Assembly (NCBI GenBank): GCA_036898135.1
Contig: CM072522.1
Location: forward strand, 13,577,399-13,641,398
DNA: 64,000 bases
Direction of reading: 5' to 3'
Source of the DNA: Oncomelania hupensis
Taxonomy: Eukaryota; Mollusca; Gastropoda; Littorinimorpha; Pomatiopsidae
The position numbers and the translations under genes were made by a program. This document shows positions 33,437-43,664 of this stretch, piece after piece. The stretch's first letter is position 1. Every line of letters begins with the position of its first letter. The notes under the pieces are model-generated. The model was not told where the DNA came from, searched no databases, and saw nothing but the letters and a program-made list of their open reading frames with translations.

Positions 33437-36400
33437 TATAAATTCCTGTGTTTTTTCAGCATCAACAGAACGAATGAACTGCCTCCCTGGGAGCGAGTTG
33501 GAGCTTCGGAATATCGAAAGGTAAATGTGCCGTTGTCGCCACACCAGTACGCGAAGGGACCCATCAGTTATTCTGTCCAGAGTACAGAGGATAATATATA
33601 GTGATACGTTAAAGAACACAGTCAGGCTTTTAAAATAAAAATAAAATAATGGCAAAACACTTCGGCTGATGATTGTGCTGATGGGATTTTGTATCAAAAT
33701 CGAGCCGAATTTCTCCTCATTGGTCCGTGGCGTGAAACCGTGCGAAACTTTGCAGCAATAGTAGGCCATGCTGAGCAATTCCATTCCATTCAATATTTAA
33801 TTTTAAAGCCTGTTCGCGGACTTGCGATTTTAGACAACTTCACGCAAGGTCATGCTGAGCTTAGTGTCTCTGGTGTCTGCTTGTGCATCCATTCCCCCCG
33901 CCGCTCATCTCTCAGCTCACCCTCTCATCTCCACCACCAACCCTAAAATTAAGGGACCCCAAAATCACTGTTCAGCGTGACAAAACCCTTTTGAAAGTTG
34001 AGGAAGAGACGACTAATATGCTTAGCTTAGCGGTCAGTTGTGAGCAACAGTTGTCCATGATAGGCAACCATGTTTTAATGTTACAACGATACAATGTCCC
34101 GAGTAAACTCCTTGTTGTAAAATGTAAACAAGCGTCCTGGTCACTGAACAGGCATCCTTGGTACCGAACGGTTTGGAACCGACTTATAATGGTAATAATT
34201 ATGTAGACTGGCTCTAGTTGGTCTTTTGGTAAGTCAGTTGGTCTGTCAGCTAATGCATATCCCGCTATGTGTCTAAATGTAGTTTGTGCAGAATATAATT
34301 ATTACAGCTCGTGATAACATTAAAACTGAGGTCAGTTTATTGACTCGTATGCGTACAGCAATATGAGTATATGTATTCAACCCCATACGCCGCCCCCCCT
34401 TCTCCTCCCCTACCCTTCCTCCCCACACAAATTTGTTTGACACAAATCTGTGCCATAAGAATCCTAAATACTCCAAAAATAACAATTAAAAGAATATGTT
34501 CGTCCGTCTGCCTTGCGTCTGTGCTAAACTTTCAAGTGTCTTAAGGTTGTCGGGTACGTCGATTCGCGCTTCGTTTTGCGCATTCATAATTATATCCAAG
34601 TAGTTGTAATATTATCCAAAAGAATTTGCCATCATTTCTAAGTCTAAAGAAAATACAGTCAAATCGCCGATTTAGGACACAAAACATTCTTTCAGTATTT
34701 TTTTATAAATGTCAGTGCTCGCCATTACGACATGCCAAAATCGGAGTTCATGATTGACTTGTGAATAGGCCTATGGGAAGCAGTTGTGAACGATCGCTGA
34801 CTTTCGTATCTAAATTCTCCGTCCAGGCAAATTCAATGGGTCTCAAACTCAAATTATCCGGGAGCCACGGGAGGTAGAGTTTAGGTGAGACTGGGCCGCA
34901 TCAAATATTCCACAACCTTAACAGCATTATATCCTTAGTAAGAAATTAAAATTCCCGGGGATCTATCTAAAGTAAAAATAGTCAGCTAATAAATGCTACG
35001 ACAATAATGAGCTTCTGCCGTTCTGGCAAGACGAAAAAGCATAACATTAAAAAAAATATGGCGATTCCCATTATCGATTTTAAAACTAAAACGTGTTCAA
35101 ACAAAAGGCAGGAGCTGGCAATATTTATGAATTATTGATGCGAAGGAAGATGCTTTTGTAGGGAAAATTAATGTAAATTTTTAAAAAAAAAATCTTAGGA
35201 AATCTTTTTGACTATTAACCTTATTTTAAAAGTGACCAAGCTGACAGGCTCGGAATTTTCCTCACTCGTCACTCGTGCACACTAGCGGCAATTTTATTAG
35301 GGATTGTTTGATACTATGTCAGATTGCGGTAATGTACACAATTACTTACCCACTAACTGACTTTTTAACCTTTTGATATATGTATATCTACAACATTCCA
35401 AGCGTGTTTTCTCAAAACCGCTCTTGGCCATGTTTGTCTCATAAAATGCTATAAAATATAAACTTGTAGTCCGATTTTAAAACGGTTTTTACCATTATAA
35501 TCAACGTTCAAACCTATACAAACATAATAAAAATCAGACTTAGACTAGTCGGTGAGATTCAACTGAAACCGTTGAGGAGGGTCACACTATGGACATGAGA
35601 ATGGGGAAAACGGGTGGTCCGCATTAACACTAAACTTTGCTGTCAGGTAAGAGGACCTCAAAATATCATCATCTGGCCCGCGGCCGCGAGTTTGAAACCC
35701 CTGGATTATATCTTTCACGGCGTTATTATGCAAACAAGCCTATACATTCTGACGTCATGTTGATGACGAAATTACTTCAGCTTCTCAACCACAAAAAATT
35801 GTGATGGTAGGCTAGTAGCGAGCAAGAAGAAAATGAAGAAGAAAATTCTAGTAGGGGACGATTCATCATCTTATTCTTATCTTTTTGGAATTATTGTTCA
35901 TGGTGCACTGTTACACTCGGTTTGATGTTGGTATTTTTCTTTATCAGTATCTGATTCAGCCCCAATGCTGAATTCCTGATAAGGTGTAACTCAGATTCGT
36001 TTATCCACGCAGCCTGCTCAATCAGCATACAAGTCAAAGAGTCGACGTATAAAGTTTTCCACTTTTATTCAGCACACATCAACAACTGCATACAATTCTC
36101 AACTCAACTCCCAACAACACACAGAGCATCGAATATATAATTTTTTTCTCTCAACTCGAGATGACCTCAGGTCGTTCTAGAATAACGCGTTACAACCAAT
36201 CAGAATTAAAGATCGTCATCACTGACTTACGTCATACATCTCTCTACACATACCCGGAACGTTCTCTTACTTCGACATTTGTCGGAAAATTTCTATCGAG
36301 AGTAAACACGCAGATCCAGAGAATTCTCCAATAATATCGACTAACTCAAATTATCAACGTTATACAAAGCCTCTCCTAACAACAATGCAAACTCAAATCA

Positions 36401-38930
36401 AAGGTAAATAAACTCCATTATTGAATACTTTGCAAAACGAAACGATTAGATCTATCGTGCGCGTTTCAGACATACTTTCGTTTGCGTTTCAACGTAACAT
36501 GCACAGAATCTGTCCCAAGTCAGTAAAGTTTGGTTCTGTGGTTTTTGGTCTTCGTTTTAGTACTTCTTTCGATTCCTTCGTTCAGCCATCTCTTTCTTTG
36601 ATTATACGACTGTGTCCAAAAGGCAGAGGACATTCTGGTTCGACTCTCATTACAGAACGTGTTTGAACACTTCTGCCTGCATGACGGTTGGCATGAGGGG
36701 CAGCATTTGAATGTTTTGCTCTTTCTCGCTTTAGTTTGTCCTTGCTGCTTCTTGGTTGTTTCATGCGTTTTGGAGGCTTCTCTCTGTCAGTATCACCATC
36801 CTCATCAGAGATTGAAAACTCAGATTCATCGTACTAGAGAACATCAGCTGGACTAGACGACTTGCTGTTTGGAGCACACGTTTCTGATGTAATTGGTGAT
36901 AGTTGGTGCGTCACATCAAGCAAGTACTAATATCTCAAAAACTGTTGACTACACTGATGCTAAGAGTACTAAAATGAAATCGCTCAGCTCGGTGATGATG
37001 TGACGGCGTTTGTTTGTGAAGAAACAAAGCGTGAAATGTGCCACAATAGATTCTGTCTTGTGTGTGTTCATGGCATCCCGAAATGATGATGTACAAATGC
37101 AAAAAAAACTGCCTCATTGTTTGATTCGTTTGTTCCCGGGTGATGTTAAACAATCAATAGTAAGTTAATTCCTTTCGTTAATTTCAAAATTTTGCCGTTT
37201 TCGACATATGTTCATTTAGATTTAAGTGCATGCACGACGAACAATGTAGTTTCTATCTCGCATCAATAGAAACTGAACCCTATATAGACGATCACAGCGT
37301 TCGGACCAGAGATGTGCAGTGAAATCTCGCGGTAATATGTCAAGTAGGTGCTACAGAAGACTTCTGGGCATCTCCTATACCCAGAACATCACCAACAACG
37401 AAGTCCGACAGACCATCACACGAGCCATTGGACAACACGATGGCATGCTCACAGTGGTGATGAAACGGAAACTCCGATAGTACGGCCACGTCACTACTGC
37501 ATCAGGCCTTGCAAAGACTATCGTGCAAGGCACGGTGCAAGGAGGCAGAAGAAGAGGGAGACAGAAACAGAGGTGGGAGGACAACATTTGAGAATGGACT
37601 GGCTTGACACTGAGCGAAGCCATGAGGGTTGCTGAGGACAGAGAAAGATGGTGTACGCTTTTTAAATGATCATCTTTCGTGCCCCAACGATCTTCGAGTT
37701 ACGGGATAGGATAGGAAAGGATAATTTCTTTGTGCTGAACATCTTTTTGACTAACATTCATAGCAATGTGAGTCTATGTACTCCCCCCCCCCTTCTTCCC
37801 GCCCCCCCCCCCCCCTCTTTACTCCCCCCTCACCCCCACCTGCAAAAAATAAAAATAAAAGAGAAAGGGAAAAATAAATTACGATTTTTGCAAATCAGTG
37901 CGAGGTGAGTCCTAAATAAATAGTCTAAAAATGGTTTCGGAAAACAAAATGTCCGTCCGTCCCTCTGTCTGGCCGCCGTCAGTATGTGCAAAAACTTTAA
38001 AGTGGCTAAGTACTCGGAACCTATTTTAAACTTGGTAAGATGGTGTATACCCATAGACCTCATAAATGATCAGTGAATAAATGACTTCACTTCAAGGTCA
38101 AGGTCACAGGGTCAACAAATGTTAGTAAAAAAATAATGTTTCACAAAATTTCAATTTTTATGGTAGATATAAATGAGACACACATACTTTGCAAATTTGA
38201 TCAAGGTCACTGGAGCTGTCTAAAATGGGTTTGTATAGGTACTTTGAAGTGACCTTGACCTTAAACTATGAGAGATATAAAGTCTAAACTTGTTGAATTT
38301 AGAGATGATAGATTGATCTTTCATATATTTTCCGTTTTTGCGCTGGTCTTGAAGGTCAAGACATTATAAACCTTGCAAAAACATACAAAAATATGTCATT
38401 GTACGCAACAACATTGGGTGATTTGATCAGACATGCACGAGAGGTCACATAAGGGTCAAGGTCATCCCAAGGTCACTGCAGGTCGAGGTCATCTCAAGGT
38501 CACCGGTTTTGTTTTGTTTTGTTTTTTTTTTGGGGGAGGGGGGAAGGGGGGGCACAATACAACCTTTCCTGTAGTTTTTTTGATAGTACATGAGTGTATT
38601 TGGAGCCGGAGGTCAAGGTCATCTCATGGTCAAGAGCATAGAAAGTTCAAAATCGGTATTTTGCTTTCCGTTTTAATGCCACCGTTTCATTTTGTTGATT
38701 TTTTTTCTGGGCACTCATTTTCATGTTAAATATTGCGAGTTCCATAAGGAGCGTGTGAGTGATATGGACTTTGCTCTTCTAAGTTTTAAATGTATTTATT
38801 CATTTATTTCATTGGTTTTTTTGTTTGTTTTTTTCTTTTCCGGCAGCTACGGGTTGTGAACAAAAATGTGTACCGAGTGGACCCCGAGGTTGCCAAGCTG
38901 AGGAAGGAGATCGGCAGCTACAAGGCCTGA
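32054..38930 (+). CDS. NDUFA4: NDUFA4-like (MLRQ/B12D family) mitochondrial respiratory-chain subunit, four coding exons
   Basis: The exons are 32054-32110, 32483-32571, 33460-33520 and 38847-38930. Introns are GT-AG with phases 0, 2 and 0. They join into 96 residues starting MAAPRAFGFG. The segment FKKFPELIPLASIIST aligns with the KKHPSLIPL start of the family's single membrane helix. TKPDV matches the NPDV after that helix. PPWERVG matches the EPWNKLG region. The C-terminus (VYRVDPEVAKLRKE) matches the conserved NVDYSKLKKE end. In animals NDUFA4 is a small inner-membrane protein once assigned to complex I and now placed with cytochrome c oxidase. The start has a good context (gtcATGG) and no in-frame alternative downstream. 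At 96 residues it is a little longer than the human protein (about 81). Intron 2 is bracketed by complementary triplet repeats, and intron 3 (5.3 kb) contains transposon relics. The boundaries were inferred by eye from sequence and splice motifs. Confidence 0.93.
32578..32631 (+). repeat. (CAT)18 array starting 6 bases into NDUFA4-like intron 2
   Basis: The intron starts GTAAGT at 32572, and the CAT triplets begin immediately after. Imperfect ATC/GTC triplets extend to about 32740. In RNA, CAU repeats are exactly complementary to the (GAU)n array at the other end of the intron. Confidence 0.95.
32788..33085 (+). mobile_element. SINE with Leu/Ser-like tRNA head, in intron 2 of the NDUFA4-like gene
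   Basis: The head gtggccaagtgggctaaggc is an A-box region like that of tRNA-Leu/Ser, and ggtgtgagatcgatccagca holds a decayed B-box. The conserved core (tctccgggtactccggtttg), a ccttccccagggaaggcggc stretch and the end aaaagggacc follow, as in the copies at 8361-8640 and 50251-50560. It lies on the same strand as the gene. Confidence 0.82.
33374..33433 (+). repeat. (GAT)20 array ending 26 bases before the intron 2 acceptor
   Basis: Pure ATG/GAT triplets with further imperfect GAT/GAC triplets upstream from 33326. The acceptor (ctgtgttttttcag) ends at 33459. The array occupies the usual branch-point neighbourhood and is the reverse complement of the array next to the donor. Confidence 0.95.
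34834..35703. mobile_element. Degenerate hAT-like non-autonomous element in intron 3
   Basis: The left end reads gggtctcaaactcaaattat and the right end reads ggcccgcggccgcgagtttg, aaacccctg. These are inverted partners of the common hAT terminus that reads roughly CAGGGGTCTCAAACTCGCGG. The ends have diverged and no 8-bp duplication remains. The interior of about 840 bp has no intact transposase frame. A short AGGTCA-family-like scrap (cgtccgtctgccttgcgtct) lies just outside at about 34500-34560. Confidence 0.6.
35704..37346. other. Intron 3 interior without a recognised element
   Basis: No coding exon is seen. The block 35960-36410 has low-complexity A/C-rich text and a ttttattcagcacacatcaa stretch that could belong to a solo LTR on the minus strand. 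I could not find matching LTR ends or a target duplication. Confidence 0.35.
37347..37722 (+). mobile_element. BovB 3' fragment in intron 3
   Basis: It begins at ggtgctacagaagacttctg and runs through the conserved post-RT text (lightly frameshifted, with internal stops) to a (GGATA)n tail near 37705-37722. It lies on the sense strand of the host gene. Ten bases after the tail, the AGGTCA repeat copy B begins. Confidence 0.85.
37735..38780 (+). repeat. AGGTCA-rich interspersed repeat, copy B, ending 66 bp before the last NDUFA4-like exon
   Basis: This is a complete-looking copy. The head is gactaacattcatagcaatg, tgtgagtctatgtact, then a poly-C tract. The middle has several caaggtcaaggtcac and gaggtcaaggtcatc doublets (38092-38106, 38455-38510, 38610-38630). 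A T9G5-type tract lies at 38519-38551. The end reads ggagcgtgtgagtgatatgg, actttgctcttcta. The half-site AGGTCA and its extended form TCAAGGTCA are binding sequences of FTZ-F1/ERR-type nuclear receptors. Whether any is bound is unknown. Confidence 0.85.
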
Positions 38931-39107
38931 ACAGTAAGCAAATGATTAGTCTGCAAACTATTGGTATCTGAGTTCAGATTCATGCCCAACTTGACATTGA
39001 TGGGGGGAATGCGTTATAATATTTTGATGTTAAATTATTTAAATTCGACATTTAAACAGCTGCACAGCTGCCATCATCGGATAAGAAATTCGAGTAGAGT
39101 ATTCCTT

Positions 39108-39795
39108 TTGACCCACCTGCATAGCAATGTGAGTCTAGGTACTCACACTCCCTCCCACCTTCTGCCCTGCTTTCCCCCATCATGACATTTTTTTTCCAGA
39201 TGTTTGTAAATCTGTGCGAGATAAATCATATATAGTCCAAAAAGGACATTTTGAAGAAAATATTTTGTTTGTCCATCTGTCTGTCCGCTGTCCGCTCTCC
39301 GCCTGTGCAAAACTTGCAAGTGGCGAAGTACTCGGCACCTGTTTTGTGTATCGCAACCAAACTTGGTAAGGTGGTGTATATATCCAGGAGACCTCGAAAA
39401 TGATCAGTAAATAATTGACTTCACTTCAAGGTCAAGGTCACAAAGTCCACAAATGTTAGTCCAAAAATTGTAATTTTTCACAAAATTTCACTTTTTTGTC
39501 CCTAAGTTATTAATATTGAACTTATGATTCTTTGATGCATGATAGATATGATTGAGGCACACATACTTTGCACATTTGGTCAACCTCTCTCCAAGGTCAA
39601 GATCACTGGAGCTGTCCAGAATCGGGTTTTATAGGTACTTTGAAGTGACCCTGACCCTAAACTATAAAAGATGTAAAGTCCAAACTTCTTGTATTTAGAG
39701 ATAATATATTGATTTTTCATATATATTCCGTTTTTGCGTTGATCGTGAAGGTCAAGGTCATTTTAGGCCTTACAAAAGCATTTTTGATTTGCATG
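39108..39795 (+). repeat. AGGTCA-rich interspersed repeat, copy C1 (3'-truncated)
   Basis: It starts gacccacctgcatagcaatg, tgagtctaggtactc. It continues through the family middle (aaccaaacttggtaaggtgg; caaggtcaaggtcacaaagt; gaaggtcaaggtcatttta) and stops near a partial restart (tgcatgcaagtactcgcccc) at about 39790, where copy C2 begins. Confidence 0.83.
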
Positions 39796-41600
39796 CAAGT
39801 ACTCGCCCCTAAAATTTTTTAAATAGATTTTTGCAAATCTGTGCGAGATAAATCCTAAATAGTCCAAAAATTATAATCTTTAATAAAACAAAAAATTGCA
39901 CGTCTCTCCGTCCGCCGTGCGGTGTCCGCCGTCTGTCTTGGCAAAACTTGCTTGTGGATTAATCTCTCAGAACCTATTTCAACTATTACAACCAAACTTG
40001 GTAAGATGGTGTATATTAATGACACCTCATAAATAATCAGTGAATTAATAACTTCACTTCAATGTCAAGGTCACACGGTCAATAAATGTTAGTAAAAAAA
40101 TGACCAATTTTCACAAAATTTCACTTTTTTACCTAGAATATATTAATATTAATTGAAATTATGATCCTTTGAAATTTGATAGCTATCAATGAGACACACA
40201 TACTCTGCAAATTTGGTCAATCTCATTTGAAGGTCAAGGTCACTGGAGCTGTCCAAAGTAGTTAGTATAGGCACTTTGAAGTGACATTGATAAACTGTGA
40301 GAGATACAAAGTACAAACGTTTTGTATTTAGAGATGATAGATTGATCTCTCATGTACTGTTCCGTTTTTGCGTTGATCTTGCAGTCAAGGTCATTTTAAC
40401 CCTTGCAAATGCATACACAAAAATAGGTTTGCATACAGTAGAATGGCTGTTTAGTTAACACGTTGGGTTATTTGATCATACATGAACATGAGAGGTCGCG
40501 TGAAGGTCAAGGTCATCCCAAGGTCACTGAAAGTCAAGGTCATCCCAAAGTCAGTTTTGTGGGCATAATACCCCTTGGGGTCATGAGCAATCTTGCCACT
40601 GTAGATTGTTCAAACCTGTAAAGGGAAAAGTGAAAGCCACAGTTGAAAACCTGTCTTTCCTTTATAGGCAAGACAGATTCACTGCGGCAACAGTACCCCC
40701 GTTGGAGTGCCGGGGGTTTTCAGTATAAATAGTATCCCCACTTTATGGAAATTTAGTGCTTTAAATTCCCACTGTCGCTGTCTTCCTCATTTACTCTTTC
40801 CTATTCCTGCTCTGTCCTTCACTCTGCTATACTATCTTCTTCTTCGCTAGATCAATGACCTACCTTTTCTCTTGAAAACTCTTCCTGGACAAGACTCCTT
40901 GTTTGTGTATGAGGTCTGTTGGATCAGCTTGGGAGTGTTGGACGCTTTCTGCCGGGTGGTCACTAGGGCTTCCTATGATTGTACTATTTAGCACTATAGG
41001 CATTTTATATGTATGTGTTTTGTTGATGATTTATAATGATGTTTGTATTCTATTTTGTTTTTGTAACCGGGGGTTCGCGTAGTTGAGGTCAACCCTCAGC
41101 CGTCCCCCGCGTGGGATGTCTTTATTGTAAAGTGACTGGCCGGTGGAGAGCGTTCAATTTTCCCACTGGGGTTGTTTCAGCAGATCTTTTATGCGGATCG
41201 GGGGTTGTCCGGTCCTGATTTGGCTCGGAAGAGTCCGCTGGACCTAAAGCAACAATAAATCAATCAATCAATCAATCATGTGGGCATAATACAACTTTTG
41301 TTTTTTTATTTTATTATTATTTTTTGGGGGGTGGAGGGGTTGGGTGTGGGAGGGGGAGGGGGGGGGGGGCACAATACAACTTTTCCTGTAGTTTATTTGA
41401 TAGTACATGAGTGTAAATTCGTGCCGGAAGTCAAGGTCATCTCAAGGTCAAGAGCCTAGAAAGATCAAAGTCAGTATTACTTTGCATTTAAATGCCACTG
41501 TTTCATTTTTTTTCTGGGCTCTCATTTTCATGTTAAATATTGCAAGTTCTATAATGAGCATGTGATTCATATGGGCTTTGCTCTTCTAGTTTAAAATTCT
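39796..41600 (+). repeat. AGGTCA-rich interspersed repeat, copy C2, split by a LINE-derived insertion
   Basis: The part 39796-40571 and the part 41279-41600 join into one copy. The break falls in the gtgggcataatac stretch, which is duplicated around the insertion. The copy ends with the family terminus gagcatgtgattcatatggg, ctttgctcttctag. Confidence 0.83.
40572..41278 (+). mobile_element. TATA-leader LINE-derived element nested in copy C2, 14-bp TSD
   Basis: Flanked by tgtgggcataatac at 40558-40571 and 41279-41292. It carries the leader (gccgggggttttcagtataa), the middle and the 3' block (ggtcctgatttggctcgg). It differs in two ways from the other copies: about 128 bp of extra sequence (ccttggggtcatgagcaatc and on) precede the leader, and the tail is (AATC)n instead of (ATGTA)n. 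It is non-coding. Confidence 0.88.
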
Positions 41601-41948
41601 GATCGTACAGTGGAATGGCTCTATTTTTAATCCATTGTATACCACAACATTGGGTTATTTGATTATACGTGAACTTCAGAGGTTATGTGAAGGTCAATGT
41701 CATCCCAAGGTCATCTTTTTTGTAGCATAATACAACGTTTACTGTAGTGTATTTGATCGTACATCAGCGTATATGGAGCCAGGGGCAGTGTCACTCAAGG
41801 TCAAGAGCTTCGAAAGACCAAAACCGGCATTACTTTGCATTTTAATGCGACCGTTTCATTTTATTTTCTCAGGGCACTCATTTTCCAGTGAAATATTGCA
41901 AGTTCCGTAAGGAGCATGTGAGTCGTATGGGCTTTGCCATTCTAGTGT
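41601..41948 (+). repeat. AGGTCA-rich interspersed repeat, copy D (5'-truncated)
   Basis: It begins at gtacagtggaatggctctat, contains gaaggtcaatgtcatcccaa and ctcaaggtcaagagc, and ends ggagcatgtgagtcgtatgg, gctttgccattctag. It is arranged head to tail with copy C2. Confidence 0.8.
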
Positions 41949-41949
41949 T

Positions 41950-42425
41950 TTTGTGTAGAATACAGCATTCTTAAGAATGCACCTATTTTATTTTGCAATG
42001 CAGTATTTTAAAGAATATAGTTATTTTACACTTTAACATTTTAATATAATCATACATTAAAACACTAAGAATATAATTAAACATTACAACATTCTAAAGT
42101 ATACACGTATTATTACCCTATTGTAAAAATACACTTGTTTACCCCAGTTTAAAGAATACAAAAACACATTCTAAAGAATACACTTATTTTACAAGACAAC
42201 AATCTTAAGAATACACTTATTTTGCAAAGCAACATTCTAAAGAATACACTTATTCATTTTCCCCTCTAATGAGTACACTTATTTATTAATCACAATTTTA
42301 AAGATTACAACAATCTAAAGAATACATTAATGAGTTACACCATTCTAAAGAGTACACTTATTCATTCTGAAGAATGCACTTAGTTTACAATCCAACATTC
42401 TAAAAAATACACTTAGTTTATGTTG
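41950..42425. repeat. Degenerate minisatellite, ATTCTAAAGAATACACTTATTT unit
   Basis: Variants of attctaaagaatacactta recur about fourteen times with a period of roughly 25-37 bases. The core attctnaagaat is itself palindromic, and a perfect 16-bp palindrome (gcattcttaagaatgc) lies at 41965-41980. Confidence 0.8.
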
Positions 42426-42641
42426 CTTAAGGTTTGTAGTTGATTTAATCTCATTAGGCATTACTCCCCCCCTTTTGGGGTGTGGAGGATTTAAAAGCAT
42501 AAGCATAATAATCATAATTCAATTGTTAAAAGAAACATAACAATAACATAATTACTAACATTTCATCTGTAAAATTCAAAACAAAATACATTGTGTATTA
42601 CGTTGTGTTTTGTGTCTTAAGTTGTGTTTTGTTCTGTTTCA

Positions 42642-43455
42642 GGTGTTCGTGTTTTGATGTACAGTTCTTGTAGGGGAATCCTTCCTCAAAACTTCCTTTA
42701 TCAATTCGAAAACTTTAAGAAAAAAAAAATCTGGAAAACGTTTCAATGAGAACTTTTCCTTGATTTAAAAAAAAAAAAGAATAAGTTTTAATTGTTACTT
42801 TTGTTGTTGTTGAGCCATAATGTGAACATAAATTTTATTTTTAAATATTTCGTTAAGTTATTGTATTGTTGTTGATGTTGATTGATTAGAGGCATGATTT
42901 TTGGTTTGTTTGGTTGTTCGTTCAACCACCAATATCTCTCATTTTAGGCAAAACGTTGGATTTTTAAAAAACCGAATTTTTGGGGCATAAAAAAAAAATT
43001 ATAATAAAAGCACCATTGTCCAACCAAACCACGAACTTGCAAAATTTCGTACATATTTCGTGAAGCCTTTCAGCATTCGTGAAGCCTTTCCAAATTCGCT
43101 CATCTTCGGCACAATGTTTAACTCCTCGCCCGGTTTGCACTACAATACCACTAGAGACGTTCAGTTCTCTCCTCAAAGGCAGTGATAGGAGAGCAGTGAC
43201 GTTATTGTTACTGACGTCTGCCACTGCTCTGACATCACTGCTCTGACGTCATTGCTCGTTCTGTTGTCATAACCATATTTAATACCGTTATAGCCAAATA
43301 TTTTAGTCCTATTCCGAAGCCAAGGTTCGAATGTTAGACGTGTCGCATGATTAGTGTAATTTGCCATATTACAGTGCATTTAATTTATGTGTGATGAACG
43401 TGTTTGTGAAAATACTGAAGTTATTTTAACCAATAAAGTTGAATCCCAGCTGTAT
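42642..43455 (+). other. Candidate 3'-UTR terminal exon of the NDUFA4-like gene
   Basis: The stop codon at 38928-38930 is followed within 3 bases by gtaagc, a donor-like site. A strong acceptor (gttttgttctgtttcag) ends at 42641, and an AATAAA lies at 43432-43437. Together they would give a non-coding last exon of about 0.8 kb after a 3.7-kb intron. This is inference from motifs; readthrough to a nearer poly(A) signal is the simpler alternative. Confidence 0.3.
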
Positions 43456-43664
43456 TTGTATTAAAGTTGTATTTAAAATTTGATTTGTGTTATGTGTGTT
43501 GATGGGAAAAATAGGCTGACAATATAACTCTTCTTTCTTTCTTTCATTCTTTCTTTTTCTTTAATCATTCTTTAATCCTTCCTTCATTTCTTCTTCTTCT
43601 GTGTTCTTCTTCATTTCTTTGCTGTTCTTTCTTTTCTTCAATTCTTCTCGTTTTGTTGACTCAA

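Noticed and set aside
35960..36410. A solo LTR in intron 3
   Set aside because: It has A/C-rich text and a ttttattca stretch, but I could find neither TG...CA ends with an inverted repeat nor a target duplication.
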